NCBI RefSeq assembly: GCF_001747895.1 | Contig: NZ_LNNB01000009.1 | Coordinates: 682,001 to 746,000, forward strand | DNA from: Staphylococcus equorum | GTDB taxonomy: Bacteria > Bacillota > Bacilli > Staphylococcales > Staphylococcaceae | Direction of reading: 5' to 3' | DNA: 64,000 nucleotides | In this document: one piece after another, positions 1-13,832 of the stretch | How the letters are laid out: each line of letters starts with the position of its first letter | Numbering within the stretch: position 1 is the stretch's first letter | Translations under genes and position numbers: made by a program | The notes under the pieces: model-generated | What the model was told of the DNA's origin: nothing | What the model saw: only the letters and a program-made list of their open reading frames with translations | Databases searched by the model: none

Positions 1-117
<117 letters not shown>

Positions 118-273
118 TTACTACCTCTCTAAGCTAATCTTCTATTATTAACATATGATACCATAAGAAACATTCAATTGTATAGCGTCCCACAACACAA
201 ACTTTGCTCATGACCTAATCTTTACGCCATGTTACAATATGTTGAATGACTAAAAATAAGGTGGCTGATAGTA

Positions 274-1971
274 ATGGCATATGATGGTTTATTCACTAAA
301 AAAATGGTGGAATCTCTACAATTTCTTGTAGGTGGTAGAATCCACAAAATAAATCAACCAGAAAACGACACACTTCTTGTCGTTGTGCGTCAAAATCGTA
401 AAAATCATCAACTTCTACTTTCTATCCATCCAAGTTTTACTAGAATGCATTTAACTAATAAAAAATATGACAATCCATTTGATCCTCCTATGTTTGCACG
501 TGTGTTCCGTAAACATATTGAAGGTGGCTTTATAAAAGCAGTAAGACAAATTGGTAATGATAGACGCGTAGAAATAGATGTACAGAGTAAAGATGAAATT
601 GGCGATACAATACATCGTACAATTATATTAGAGATTATGGGTAAACACAGTAATTTAATATTAGTAAACGAACAGCACAAGATTATTGAAGGCTTTAAGC
701 ATTTAACACCAAACACAAATCAGTATCGTACTGTAATGCCTGGTTTTCAATATGAAGCACCACCCGCGCAAAACAAAATTAATCCATATGATATATCTGG
801 AGAAACTGTATTAAAATATATAGATTTTAATAGTGGAAAAATAGCTCGACAATTACTAGATCACATCGAAGGGTTTAGTCCATTAATTACTAATGAAATT
901 GTTAGCAGAAAACAATTTATGACTGCCCAAACTTTGCCTGAAGCATTTGATACAGTAATTGAAGAAACTAAGGGTGAGCCCATACCTGTTTTCCATAAAA
1001 ATCATAAAACAGGTAAAGAAGATTTTTACTTTATGAAATTAAATCAATTTTATGATGATGTTGTAGAATACGATTCACTGCATGATTTACTTGATCGCTA
1101 TTATGATGCACGTGGCGAAAGAGAGCGTGTCAAACAACGTGCGAATGATTTAGTTAAATTTGTACAGCAACAACTTCATAAATATCAAAATAAATTAAGT
1201 AAATTAATTGATGAGCAAGAAGGGACCAAAGAAAAAGAATTACAGCAACTATATGGTGAGTTAATAACAGCCAATATTTATCAAATTAAGCAAGGCGATA
1301 AAGAAATTACGACGCTTAATTATTATACTGGGGAAGAAATTACAATTCCTCTTAACCCAACCAAAGCCCCTGCTGTCAATGCGCAGAATTATTATAAAAA
1401 ATATAACAAGTTGAAAACAAGAGCACACGAGTTACTCCATCAAATTGAATTAACTCAAGAGAATATTGCTTATTTTGAAAGTATTGAACAACAGCTCGCA
1501 CATATCTCTGTTGATGAAATTGATGATATCCGTGATGAGCTTGCAGAACAGGGCTTTATGAAACAACGCAAACAAAACAAGAAGAAAAAGAAACAAACCA
1601 TTCAATTGCAAGCATATGTTTCAACTGATGGTGATACGATTCTTGTCGGTAAAAACAATAAACAAAATGATTATTTAACGAATAAAAAAGCAGCAAAAAA
1701 TCATCTTTGGTTCCACACGAAAGATATACCAGGCTCACATGTTGTAATACTTAGTGATGCACCAAGTGAAGAGACGATTAAAGAAGCGGCCATGTTATCT
1801 GGTTATTTCTCCAAAGCTGGTAATTCTGGACAAATTCCAGTAGATTACACAGAAATTAGACATGTGCACAAACCTTCAGGTGCCAAACCAGGTTTTGTAA
1901 CATATGATAATCAAAAAACGCTTTTCGCTACACCAGATTATGATCACATTCAAAAAATGAAAGTAAAATAA
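274..1971 (+). CDS. rqcH: RqcH, NFACT-family ribosome quality control factor (FbpA-like)
   Basis: A 565-residue protein with the NFACT layout: an N-terminal NFACT-N domain (starting MAYDGLFTKKMVESL), a helical, coiled-coil middle (about residues 280-430) and a C-terminal NFACT-R/DUF814 domain containing NHLWFHTKDIPGSHVVI. The family is known from B. subtilis RqcH: it binds obstructed 50S subunits with peptidyl-tRNA and recruits tRNA-Ala to add C-terminal alanine tails for degradation. Older annotations call it fibronectin-binding protein A. The start is supported by AAGGTGG upstream. It is monocistronic, divergent from gmk, and closed by a hairpin at 2016-2073. Confidence 0.92.
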   Translation: MAYDGLFTKKMVESLQFLVGGRIHKINQPENDTLLVVVRQNRKNHQLLLSIHPSFTRMHLTNKKYDNPFDPPMFARVFRKHIEGGFIKAVRQIGNDRRVEIDVQSKDEIGDTIHRTIILEIMGKHSNLILVNEQHKIIEGFKHLTPNTNQYRTVMPGFQYEAPPAQNKINPYDISGETVLKYIDFNSGKIARQLLDHIEGFSPLITNEIVSRKQFMTAQTLPEAFDTVIEETKGEPIPVFHKNHKTGKEDFYFMKLNQFYDDVVEYDSLHDLLDRYYDARGERERVKQRANDLVKFVQQQLHKYQNKLSKLIDEQEGTKEKELQQLYGELITANIYQIKQGDKEITTLNYYTGEEITIPLNPTKAPAVNAQNYYKKYNKLKTRAHELLHQIELTQENIAYFESIEQQLAHISVDEIDDIRDELAEQGFMKQRKQNKKKKKQTIQLQAYVSTDGDTILVGKNNKQNDYLTNKKAAKNHLWFHTKDIPGSHVVILSDAPSEETIKEAAMLSGYFSKAGNSGQIPVDYTEIRHVHKPSGAKPGFVTYDNQKTLFATPDYDHIQKMKVK

Positions 1972-2015
1972 TTTGTTATTATATATTATGCGTTAGGATT
2001 ATCAAAGCGCATAAT

Positions 2016-2073
2016 AAAAAAGCTAGGATAAAGTCGTTTGATTTTTCAAAAACGATTATATCCTAGCTTTTTT
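2016..2073. terminator. Bidirectional intrinsic terminator between rqcH and the VOC gene
   Basis: AAAAAAGCTAGGATA is matched by TATCCTAGCTTTTTT with a loop of about 30 bases that can pair further. There are T-runs on both strands, so it serves the convergent rqcH (+) and the VOC gene (-). Confidence 0.85.
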
Positions 2074-2090
2074 CATTCTATAATTTAAGT

Positions 2091-2492
2091 TTATTCTGGC
2101 AATGCTAGTTGAAAATTAACACCAAATTTATCTTGTATCCAAGCAAATTCCCTAAATGGTGGCATTTGAGTTTTAGGCATTAAAATAGCCCCACCACTTT
2201 TCAGATTACTGAATAAGCGTTCCATTTCTAACGCACTGTCTACAGTGACATATAATGATACGGCTGGATTCATTTCTATATCGACACCATTCATATTATC
2301 AATTGCCATAAACACTTGATCTTTCAACCTGAAAATAGCGTGTTGTACAGCCCCTGTTGGTTCTTTATCACTTTCACTATATCTTACCAATGCCAATATT
2401 TCAGCATCTTCAAATGTATTAACATATAAATTAATTGCTTCTTCTGCATCTCCATTGAACATTAGAAATGTAGTTATTTTTGGTATAGCCAT
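2091..2492 (-). CDS. VOC superfamily protein, PhnB/DUF1338-like fold
   Basis: A 133-residue protein beginning MAIPKITTFLMFNGDAEEAI and ending in the family-typical FAWIQDKFGVNFQLALPE. This matches the small PhnB-like group of the vicinal oxygen chelate (glyoxalase/bleomycin-resistance) superfamily, often labelled 3-demethylubiquinone methyltransferase-like. The substrate is unknown, and the name does not imply ubiquinone chemistry in a menaquinone organism. A good Shine-Dalgarno (AAGGAGGT) sits 8 bases before the ATG. It appears monocistronic. Confidence 0.8.
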   Translation of the reverse strand: MAIPKITTFLMFNGDAEEAINLYVNTFEDAEILALVRYSESDKEPTGAVQHAIFRLKDQVFMAIDNMNGVDIEMNPAVSLYVTVDSALEMERLFSNLKSGGAILMPKTQMPPFREFAWIQDKFGVNFQLALPE

Positions 2493-2620
2493 TATCCAAC
2501 CTCCTTAATTTCTTCTTAATACTAGAATAAATGATAAATTGTAAAAAATCGAATATACAACGTTATTATAAGTAGTAAAATATTTTCAAATTCTTATTTG
2601 CAAACGTTCAAATTATTGGC

Positions 2621-3475
2621 TTATGTTAAATTAATAAATCCACTACCTAGCACGTCACGAACATCATGTATAACTAAGAAAGCTTTGTCATCTTCTTCAT
2701 TCACTAATTTTTTGACACGCGTGACTTGAGATTGTGGCACTACAACATATAACATACTTGTTTCTTTTTTACCGAAACCACCCTTGCCTTTAAGTAACGT
2801 TGAGCCCCTGCCTGTAAAACTGTTAATTCTATCACTAATATTTTCATTTTCATCTGAAATAATTGTAACAGCTTTTTTAGGATTAAAGCCTTCAATTATA
2901 AATGCAGTTGCACGTTCAGTAATGAATATCATAATAATCGTAAACAACACATTTTCTAACGGTAATACAAATAAGAAAGAGAGCACAACTAAACCATCTA
3001 ATAAAAATATGCCTTGTGACGTTTTTATATCAAAGTACTTATTCAGCATTTTAGCTACAACTGAAGTTCCTCCAATGACACCACCTGCTGCAATAACCAA
3101 GCCGATGCCCACACCTACAAACACACCACCAAAAGCAGCGTTGATTACAAAGTTATCTATACCAGTACTAAAATTTTCAGTTAAATCTAAAAATAGAGAA
3201 ATTGCTGTATTTGCAATAAAAGTATATACAGCAGTTCTTGTACTTAAAAATTTCCAACCTACAATAATAACAATTGTATTAATAATTAAAGAAGTTAAAG
3301 CTGGTGACCAACCAAAAGCATATTTAAGCGCTAAAGATATACCAACTGTGCCTCCATCCCCGAGATTAGATTCTAGAATAAAGCAATTTACTGCAATTGC
3401 ACTGACAAATGCGCCAATTAAACAAATAATGATATTTTTAGTATGATCACGGAATAATTGTTTCATCATTTTCAT
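2621..3475 (-). CDS. YitT family membrane protein with C-terminal DUF2179 domain
   Basis: A 284-residue protein with about five or six hydrophobic segments in the first 190 residues (GGTVGISLALKYAFGWSP and GLVIAAGGVIGGTSVVAKML are typical YitT_membrane motifs), then a soluble DUF2179 domain (about residues 205-284) containing KKETSMLYVVV. The family is conserved in Firmicutes and its transport substrate is not established. Start ATG at 3475 is preceded by AAGGGG. The strand opposite is also open for a long stretch but shows no gene-like features. Confidence 0.85.
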   Translation of the reverse strand: MKMMKQLFRDHTKNIIICLIGAFVSAIAVNCFILESNLGDGGTVGISLALKYAFGWSPALTSLIINTIVIIVGWKFLSTRTAVYTFIANTAISLFLDLTENFSTGIDNFVINAAFGGVFVGVGIGLVIAAGGVIGGTSVVAKMLNKYFDIKTSQGIFLLDGLVVLSFLFVLPLENVLFTIIMIFITERATAFIIEGFNPKKAVTIISDENENISDRINSFTGRGSTLLKGKGGFGKKETSMLYVVVPQSQVTRVKKLVNEEDDKAFLVIHDVRDVLGSGFINLT

Positions 3476-3832
3476 TTAAGCACCCCTTACATTTTCAAAA
3501 ATTAAACCCTTTTGGTAAACAATTACGATTGGTATTTTCAATTCAGTCAGCTAAAATTAATATAACTATAGAGGCTAAGACATATATTTATGTCCCAGCC
3601 CCATAAAAATATATTATTGTAATTCTAAGTTATACATCGTATTATAAATGCAAATGTACCACAACAATAGTGGTCACACCACTTTGTATTTCTTGTAACG
3701 CTTTTAACCCATTGCATTCAAAAAAATGTATAACTGTCATCTCTTTTTAGTTGAATGACAATATCGTCTTTATTTCTTTTACTTTCTAATATTTACAGTT
3801 AGAATAAATATAAATCCAATTGGAGGTATTTC
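3476..3832. other. Intergenic region with a staphylococcal hairpin and an inverted repeat
   Basis: A hairpin at 3573-3600 (GGCTAAGACAT / ATGTCCCAGCC) is of the GGGACAT...ATGTCCC type that recurs between staphylococcal genes; it has no T-run here on either strand. At 3784-3804 an inverted repeat TTCTAA-N9-TTAGAA precedes the small ORF at 3833 and could be an operator. No other gene is seen. Confidence 0.5.
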
Positions 3833-3916
3833 ATGTCTTTTTATATTATTCCATTACTTATTGCAGCATTAGTTTTATTAGTAGGTTATATTATTATTAA
3901 AATTATGATCCGCTAA
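3833..3916 (+). CDS. Putative 27-residue single-pass membrane peptide
   Basis: The ATG at 3833 is preceded by a strong Shine-Dalgarno (TTGGAGGT, spacing 8) and opens a 27-codon frame beginning MSFYIIPLLIAALVLLVGYI and ending IIKIMIR. About 22 residues are hydrophobic and the C-terminus is basic, the expected pattern of a single membrane helix with a cytoplasmic positive tail. It stands alone between the yitT promoter region and the end of the pyr operon. It is not recognised as a named family. It could be a small regulatory membrane protein or a type I toxin-like peptide, but no antisense gene is evident. Confidence 0.5.
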   Translation: MSFYIIPLLIAALVLLVGYIIIKIMIR

Positions 3917-4072
3917 TAATAACTTTACTACACAATGACACATTTTAGTTTTAAAACGGTCAGCACATATAATAAGTATTATAAATTATATTGATAAACT
4001 TTGTTATTACAAAAATAACCTTAATTTAACGAAGTTCAACAAGAAGTTTGCTATGTCAAAATGATTTAATAT

Positions 4073-4115
4073 AAAGAGGAAGGTCAAAATGAAATTCATT
4101 CTGATCTTCCTCTTT
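4073..4115 (-). terminator. Terminator of the pyr operon
   Basis: On the minus strand AAAGAGGAAGATCA pairs with TGACCTTCCTCTTT around a 14-base loop, followed by an AT-rich tract. It lies 40 bases beyond the last gene of the operon. Confidence 0.7.
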
Positions 4116-4157
4116 ATTATGATCTTAAATACGTCTATACATATTACATTTTATGAA

Positions 4158-4343
4158 TTACTTAATATGTCCTTTTTGTTTAATAGTAGTCTTTGATTTC
4201 TTATATATATTTGCTTCTGATGTATTAGATAGCCATTCGTTTTTATCGTTTGAATGAGATGGATGTCTATAATCGTCTTCTTTTTTTAAAAAATCGTTTA
4301 AATGTGCAAAGTGATTATATGCTTTTTTTGGGTCTTCTGTCAT
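4158..4343 (-). CDS. Conserved hypothetical 61-residue protein at the end of the pyr operon
   Basis: A small, hydrophilic, lysine- and histidine-rich protein starting MTEDPKKAYNHFAHLNDFLK. A strong Shine-Dalgarno (TTGGAGGGGA) lies 6-7 bases before the ATG, and the gene starts 22 bases after the pyrE stop, so it is almost surely co-transcribed with pyrimidine synthesis. I recall a similar small protein following pyrE in other staphylococci, but no function is known to me. No signal peptide or membrane segment is visible. Confidence 0.65.
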   Translation of the reverse strand: MTEDPKKAYNHFAHLNDFLKKEDDYRHPSHSNDKNEWLSNTSEANIYKKSKTTIKQKGHIK

Positions 4344-4365
4344 AATATCCCCTCCAACTCACATT

Positions 4366-4977
4366 TTAAGACAAGTTGTCTCGCCATTCAACTAATGTAC
4401 CAATATCATTGTCAGAAATTTCTCCCTTTTCTTTAGCTACCTCAATTAATTCATTATAATTACTTAAAGTAAAGAAAGGTATTTGGGCTTCTTTAAATTG
4501 TTCATCCGCTTTTTTTAGACCGTACGTAAATATAGCTACTACGCCTAGAACTTCAGCTCCTGCTTCTTTTAATGCCTCTACAGCAGTTATAGAAGATCCA
4601 CCTGTTGAAATTAAATCTTCAATGACTACCACTTTTTTACCTTTGCTTAACGCACCTTCAATTTGGTTTTGTTTACCATGGCTCTTACTCTTAGAACGCA
4701 CATAATTCATCGGTAAATCTAGCGCTTCAGAAACATAGGCAGCATGTGGAATCCCCGCTGTTGCAGTCCCCGAAACGATTTCGACATCCGAAAAATTATT
4801 TTTAATTAACGAACTTAAACCATCTCTAATATTACGTCGTACTGACGGATGACCTAATGTCACACGGTTATCGCAATAAATAGGTGATTTAATACCTGAA
4901 CTCCATGTAAACGGATCGTTGGGCGAAAGTGAAACTGCTTTAATATCTAATAGTGATTTTGCTATTGCTTTAGCCAT
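4366..4977 (-). CDS. pyrE: Orotate phosphoribosyltransferase
   Basis: A 203-residue enzyme that joins orotate and PRPP to give orotidine 5'-phosphate, step five of UMP synthesis. The PRPP-binding loop [16 protein letters not shown] is present at about residues 114-129, and the N-terminal YCDNRV and C-terminal parts match the bacterial PyrE family in length. Its start overlaps the end of pyrF by 8 bases and its own Shine-Dalgarno is weak, which suggests translational coupling. Confidence 0.95.
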   Translation of the reverse strand: MAKAIAKSLLDIKAVSLSPNDPFTWSSGIKSPIYCDNRVTLGHPSVRRNIRDGLSSLIKNNFSDVEIVSGTATAGIPHAAYVSEALDLPMNYVRSKSKSHGKQNQIEGALSKGKKVVVIEDLISTGGSSITAVEALKEAGAEVLGVVAIFTYGLKKADEQFKEAQIPFFTLSNYNELIEVAKEKGEISDNDIGTLVEWRDNLS

Positions 4978-5671
4978 TCTTACTTAACCAACTTTCTTTA
5001 ATTTTATGATAACTTGCGACCGGATTATCACTTTGCGTAATTGGCCGACCTACTACAATATGTGTCGAGCCTAATTGTTTCGCATCTTCCGGTGTAGTAA
5101 TCCTTTTTTGATCATCTGAATGCGCATTTTCTGGTCTGATACCAGGTGTTACTTTTAAGAAGTTTTTACCGAGTTCACCTGTAAGTAATGCTGCTTCAAG
5201 CGGTGAACATACGACACCGTCTAAACCAGACGTTTTGGCTAGATACGCATAATTAAGCACTGCATCTTCTATAGAACTTTGAATGTTTTGTTCATTTCTT
5301 AACATAGATTCTGTAGTTGAAGTAAGTTGTGTAACTGCTATAATTTTAATATTTTGGTTGTGTTTTCTTAAACCTTCTAATGCGCGTGTCATCATTTCAG
5401 TTCCACCAGCAGCATGTACATTGACTAAATCAACGTTTAATTTACTTAACCCTTCCATTGCCTTACCCACAGTATTCGGTATATCATGTAATTTTAAATC
5501 TAAAAAAATATCATGCCCACGTGCTTTAATAGATTCTATAAATTGTGGTCCAGTTTGATAAAAAAGTTCCATACCCACCTTTACAAAAAGTGGCTCATCA
5601 AATTGATCTAAGAATGCATCCACCGTTTCTGATGAATCAAAGTCTAGTGCGATAATTGGTAAATTATTCAT
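4970..5671 (-). CDS. pyrF: Orotidine 5'-phosphate decarboxylase
   Basis: A 233-residue TIM-barrel enzyme that decarboxylates OMP to UMP, the last de novo step. The active-site signature [13 protein letters not shown] (catalytic Lys-Asp-Lys-Asp network) lies at about residues 56-68, and the phosphate-binding end VVGRPIT near residue 210. GAGGTG precedes the ATG. It is separated from carB by 108 bases containing a long hairpin (5715-5762), unlike the tight spacing elsewhere in the operon. Confidence 0.95.
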   Translation of the reverse strand: MNNLPIIALDFDSSETVDAFLDQFDEPLFVKVGMELFYQTGPQFIESIKARGHDIFLDLKLHDIPNTVGKAMEGLSKLNVDLVNVHAAGGTEMMTRALEGLRKHNQNIKIIAVTQLTSTTESMLRNEQNIQSSIEDAVLNYAYLAKTSGLDGVVCSPLEAALLTGELGKNFLKVTPGIRPENAHSDDQKRITTPEDAKQLGSTHIVVGRPITQSDNPVASYHKIKESWLSKNG

Positions 5672-5714
5672 AATATGTTCTACACCTCGTATTTTAAGAT
5701 CTTCTACTATATGA

Positions 5715-5762
5715 ACTAAGATAAAATAATGTTATGCACTCGCACTGTTATTTTATCTTAGT
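5715..5762 (-). other. Long inverted repeat between carB and pyrF
   Basis: ACTAAGATAAAATAA and TTATTTTATCTTAGT form a perfect 15-bp stem around an 18-base loop. Neither side is followed by a T-run on the transcribed strand, so it is not a standard terminator. It may be an RNA-processing or mRNA-stability element that sets the carB to pyrF ratio. Confidence 0.6.
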
Positions 5763-5779
5763 GGTATCAAACTTAACTA

Positions 5780-8700
5780 TTACATATTTTTCATTGTAAA
5801 TGTCATGCTTTCAATCACTGACGTTAGTGCATCAGCTGTGTCTAATGAAGTGAGACAAGGTACGCCATTTTCAACTGATGTACGTCTGATTTGGAAACCA
5901 TCACGTTCGAATTCCTTACCTTTCGTCATCGTATTTACTACAATTTGTACTTCACTTTGTTGAATACGCGTTAATAAATCATCTTCTTTGCCAATTTTAC
6001 CGACAATTTCTGTTGGTATATGATGCTCAGCTAGTTTATTCGCAGTACCTTCAGTTGCTAAAATTTTATAGCCTACTTCATTTAAACGATGTGCGATACT
6101 GACTACTTCTTCTTTATCTTTATCACTCACTGTCATCAATACAGTACCATGATCTTTTACTTCCATACCGCTGGCTGTTAATCCTTTGAATAGGGCTTTT
6201 TCCATTGTTGTATCTTTACCCATAACTTCCCCTGTTGATTTCATTTCAGGTCCGAGCGTAATATCAACATTTTTCAACTTATTAAAGCTGAACACTGGTG
6301 CTTTGACAAAAACACCTTCAGTATATGGTTGTATCCCTGCTTTATAGCCTAAGTCTACAAGTTTTTCACCCATAATCGCACGCATTGCTAGCTGAGCCAT
6401 CTGGATGTCCGTAATTTTACTTAAAAATGGTACCGTACGACTCGAACGTGGGTTCACTTCTAAGACGAAGACGCCATCATGAGCGATAACAAATTGGATA
6501 TTAATTAATCCTATAATATTTAATCCTTTAGCTAGTCTAATCGTATAGTCTTCTAACGTATCCATTTCTTGTTGCGTTAATGTTTGTGGTGGATAGACTG
6601 CTATAGAGTCTCCAGAGTGTACACCAGCTCTTTCGATATGCTCCATAATGCCAGGGATTATAACAGTTTCCCCATCAGATATCGCATCCACTTCAATTTC
6701 TTTACCTGTCAAATAACTATCTACTAGTACCGGATGATCTGGGCTCGCTTTAACTGCTTGGTTCATGTAATCTTCTAGTTCTGCATCACTATTCACGATT
6801 TCCATCGCACGTCCACCTAATACATATGAAGGTCTTACAACAACTGGATAACCAATATTCCTTGCATTTTCTAATGCTTCTTTAGGAGACGTTGCTGTTT
6901 TACCTTTTGGTTGAGGTACATCGATTGTGTGTAATAATGCTTCAAATTCTTTACGGTCTTCAGCACGATTTAGATTTTCTAAAGATGTTCCTAAAATTTG
7001 AACGTCATGTTTAGCAAGTTTATCTGCTAAGTTGATAGCTGTTTGACCACCAAATTGTACAACCACACCCTTAGGTTGCTCTAAATCAATAATATTCATA
7101 ACATCTTCTTCTGTTAATGGCTCGAAGTATAACTTATCAGAAATTGAAAAATCTGTTGATACAGTTTCTGGATTGTTATTAATGATAATTGCTTCATAAC
7201 CTGCACGTTGAATTGCCCAAACTGCATGCACTGTTGCATAATCAAATTCTACACCTTGTCCTATACGAATTGGTCCTGAACCGAGTACAAGAATTTTTTC
7301 TTTATCTGTAACAATAGATTCGTTTTCGTATTCATACGTACCGTAATAATATGGCGTTGCTGATTCAAACTCTGCAGCACAAGTGTCTACCATTTTATAA
7401 ACTGGCGTTATACCATTTTTTATTCTTAAATCATGAACTTCTTCTTCGGTCATATCAAAACGGTGTGCAATGACACGATCACTAAAGCCGTAATCTTTCG
7501 CAAATTTCAGATATTTTATGTCACCTTTATTAGCCTTCAAATCATGCTCAATATTAATGATGTGTTGGAATTTATTTAAGAAGAAGTAATCAATTTGTGT
7601 CATTTCATGAATTTCTTCTAATGTTGTTCCGCGACGAATCGCTTCACCTATAAAGAATAAACGTTCATCATCTTGGTCATTGATACGTGCTTTAATATAA
7701 TCTAAATCATATGAATCTCCGTTAGGCAAACCAAGGTGATGTACACCATATTCTAATGAACGGATTGCTTTAAGTAATGACTCTTCGTAAGTTCTACCAA
7801 TTGCCATAACTTCACCAGTTGCTTTCATTTGTGTTCCTAAAACACGTTCACCTTTTTCAAATTTATCAAATGGGAAACGTGGGATTTTCGAGATAACATA
7901 ATCTAAAGTTGGTTCAAATGCCGCGTAAGATGTTTCTGTAATTGGATTTAACATTTCATCTAACGTTAAACCAACTGCAATTTTAGCTGCTAGTTTAGCA
8001 ATTGGATATCCTGTTGCTTTAGAAGCTAATGCTGATGAACGGGACACACGTGGATTCACTTCAATAATATAATAATCCATAGAGTGTGGATCTAAAGCTA
8101 ATTGCACGTTACAGCCGCCTTCTATTCCTAAGGCACGGATTACTTTTAATGACACGTCACGTAGCATCTGATATTCAATGTCTGACAATGTTTGGCTCGG
8201 CGCCACAACAATCGAATCGCCTGTATGTATACCAACTGGATCAATATTTTCCATATTACACACAACGATTGCGTTATCGTTTTTGTCACGCATTACTTCA
8301 TATTCAATTTCCTTGAAACCAGCGATTGATTTTTCAATTAAACATTGTGTTGCTGGACTATAATGTAGACCGTTCGCTACAATTTCTTTAAACTCATCAT
8401 CATTATGACAAATACCACCGCCAGTGCCTCCCATTGTAAATGCTGGTCTTACGATGAGTGGATAGCCTACTTTTTCTTTAAACATAAACGCTTGTTCTAC
8501 GGTGTTTACAATATCACTTTCAGGCACAGGTACCTCGAGTTCATTCATTAATGATCTGAATAATTCTCTATCTTCTGCCTGTTGGATAGATTCTAATTTA
8601 GTACCTAAAAGTTGCACATTGTTTGCTTCAAGTTCACCACTATCATGTAGTTGAATGGCCATGTTCAATCCTGTTTGTCCACCTAATGTAGGTAACAAGG

Positions 8701-8953
8701 CGTCCGGTTGTTCTTTACGAATAATGCGCGCTATAAAATCATGAGTTAATGGTTCAATATATACTTTATCTGCAATTTCTTTGTCAGTCATAATTGTTGC
8801 TGGATTCGAGTTTACTAATATTACACGATAGCCCTCTTCTTTTAAGGCTAAACAAGCTTGTGTCCCTGCATAATCAAACTCTGCAGCCTGACCGATGATG
8901 ATTGGACCAGATCCAATAACTAAAATCGTTTCTATATCTGTACGTTTAGGCAT
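5780..8953 (-). CDS. carB: Carbamoyl phosphate synthase, large subunit
   Basis: A 1057-residue enzyme with the duplicated CarB architecture: two ATP-grasp halves ([20 protein letters not shown] at the start; [20 protein letters not shown] at about 555), an oligomerisation segment between them and a C-terminal MGS-like regulatory domain (about 930-1057). It makes carbamoyl phosphate from bicarbonate, ATP and ammonia channelled from CarA. Its ATG overlaps the end of carA by 8 bases, with GAAGGAG upstream. Full length with no missing motifs. Confidence 0.96.
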   Translation of the reverse strand: MPKRTDIETILVIGSGPIIIGQAAEFDYAGTQACLALKEEGYRVILVNSNPATIMTDKEIADKVYIEPLTHDFIARIIRKEQPDALLPTLGGQTGLNMAIQLHDSGELEANNVQLLGTKLESIQQAEDRELFRSLMNELEVPVPESDIVNTVEQAFMFKEKVGYPLIVRPAFTMGGTGGGICHNDDEFKEIVANGLHYSPATQCLIEKSIAGFKEIEYEVMRDKNDNAIVVCNMENIDPVGIHTGDSIVVAPSQTLSDIEYQMLRDVSLKVIRALGIEGGCNVQLALDPHSMDYYIIEVNPRVSRSSALASKATGYPIAKLAAKIAVGLTLDEMLNPITETSYAAFEPTLDYVISKIPRFPFDKFEKGERVLGTQMKATGEVMAIGRTYEESLLKAIRSLEYGVHHLGLPNGDSYDLDYIKARINDQDDERLFFIGEAIRRGTTLEEIHEMTQIDYFFLNKFQHIINIEHDLKANKGDIKYLKFAKDYGFSDRVIAHRFDMTEEEVHDLRIKNGITPVYKMVDTCAAEFESATPYYYGTYEYENESIVTDKEKILVLGSGPIRIGQGVEFDYATVHAVWAIQRAGYEAIIINNNPETVSTDFSISDKLYFEPLTEEDVMNIIDLEQPKGVVVQFGGQTAINLADKLAKHDVQILGTSLENLNRAEDRKEFEALLHTIDVPQPKGKTATSPKEALENARNIGYPVVVRPSYVLGGRAMEIVNSDAELEDYMNQAVKASPDHPVLVDSYLTGKEIEVDAISDGETVIIPGIMEHIERAGVHSGDSIAVYPPQTLTQQEMDTLEDYTIRLAKGLNIIGLINIQFVIAHDGVFVLEVNPRSSRTVPFLSKITDIQMAQLAMRAIMGEKLVDLGYKAGIQPYTEGVFVKAPVFSFNKLKNVDITLGPEMKSTGEVMGKDTTMEKALFKGLTASGMEVKDHGTVLMTVSDKDKEEVVSIAHRLNEVGYKILATEGTANKLAEHHIPTEIVGKIGKEDDLLTRIQQSEVQIVVNTMTKGKEFERDGFQIRRTSVENGVPCLTSLDTADALTSVIESMTFTMKNM

Positions 8954-10045
8954 TTGACATACGCTCCTTCGCTTTATGATTATTCATCATGTCGATAAAT
9001 TCATCAAATAAGTAATTTGAATCAGATGGCCCTGGACATGCTTCAGGGTGATATTGAACTGAAAATGCCGGTAGTGACTTATGTCTTAAACCTTCTACTG
9101 TCCCATCATTGATTGCAATATGTGTAATTTCTAAGTCACTATCAATTAATGAGTCTTTATCGATTGCATAACCATGATTTTGACTCGTTATTGCAATTTT
9201 TCCTGTTTTAAGATCTTTCACAGGATGATTGGCACCTCTATGACCGAATTTCATTTTAAACGATGTTGCACCTTGGGATAAGGCGAAAAGCTGATGGCCT
9301 AAACATATACCAAAGAAAGGAACGCTTCCTAATATACCTTTAATCATTTCAACTGCAATTTTCACTTCTTCAGGGTCTCCCGGTCCGTTAGATAGCATTA
9401 CGCCATCTGGAGTCATTCTCATAATCGCTTCAGCTGAAGTATCATAAGGTACGACGGTTACATTACAACCACGCAAATTCAATTCTCTAACGATATTTTG
9501 TTTTTTACCAAAATCGACCAATACAACACTCAAATCATACCCAGTTGAAACGTAAGGTGTTTTCGTTGATACTTCTGTTACTTCATTTTTTGGTAATTCA
9601 GTCGTTTTCAACTGTTCTACTAATGATTCAATTTCAGCTTTATTATCAGTAAAAGCTGCTTTTAACACGCCGAAATTTCTGATTTTTCTGGTAATACTAC
9701 GCGTATCAACACCTGAAATACCAGGAATATCATATTCAACTAATACGTCATGTAATGTTTTTTGTTTTCTAAAATTACTTGGATGATCACTTGCTTCTTT
9801 AACAACTACACCATTTAGGGTAGGTACAAGTGATTCAAAATCATCTCGGTTTATACCATAATTTCCGATAAGTGGATATGTAAATGTAATAATTTGGCCC
9901 GTGTATGACGGGTCCGATATGGTTTCTTGATAACCCGTCATTGCAGTATTAAAAACAATTTCTCCTACTGTTAATTGATCAGAACCAAGGGGATAGCCTT
10001 CGTAATATGAACCGTCTTCTAAAACTAGATAGCGTTTCTTCAACA

Positions 10046-10046
<1 letters not shown>
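8946..10046 (-). CDS. carA: Carbamoyl phosphate synthase, small (glutaminase) subunit
   Basis: A 366-residue glutamine amidotransferase. The N-terminal CPSase_sm domain ([21 protein letters not shown] motif) is followed by a class I GATase with nucleophile Cys in [13 protein letters not shown] and the catalytic His-Glu in [11 protein letters not shown]. It supplies ammonia to CarB for both pyrimidine and arginine synthesis. GGAGG lies 7 bases before the ATG, and the start base touches the pyrC stop. Confidence 0.95.
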
Positions 10047-13555
<3,509 letters not shown>

Positions 13556-13581
13556 GTTTTATGCTTCCTCTCATAAAAAAA

Positions 13582-13612
13582 TCTCTTTACATTAAATTCA
13601 TGTAAAGAGACT
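13582..13612 (-). terminator. Intrinsic terminator between pyrR and pyrP (attenuator candidate)
   Basis: On the minus strand TCTCTTTACAT pairs with ATGTAAAGAGA around a short loop and is followed by TTTTTTT. It sits 26 bases upstream of the pyrP start, where B. subtilis has its second PyrR attenuator. A degenerate PyrR-site-like stretch (minus-strand AGTACGAGAGACT, near 13808-13820) lies at the head of this gap. The terminator is clear; PyrR control at this second site is inference. Confidence 0.7.
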
Positions 13613-13832
13613 AAAAAGTATATATCTTGATTATTGCTAAGTTGATTTATAGCCATTGACATTTTGACTATAGATAACTCGCAATAAAACAAAGTATATG
13701 TGAAGAGGAATGTTATCAACATCGTGCATTTGACAACTATAAATGAATTGCTTACGTATCTAATGCTTAGATCGTAGCTGAAAATTTAAATCCTCTTCCC
13801 TTTTCCAGTCTCTCGTACTGAATTAAAAGGTG

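Noticed and set aside
2784..3446. Long open frame (220 codons) on the plus strand opposite the YitT gene
   Set aside because: It is the antisense shadow of a hydrophobic gene, has no ribosome binding site and no recognisable family; the minus-strand frame has both.
3573..3600. Possible terminator upstream of yitT
   Set aside because: Good stem but no T-run on either strand and no gene ending into it; listed only as a hairpin.
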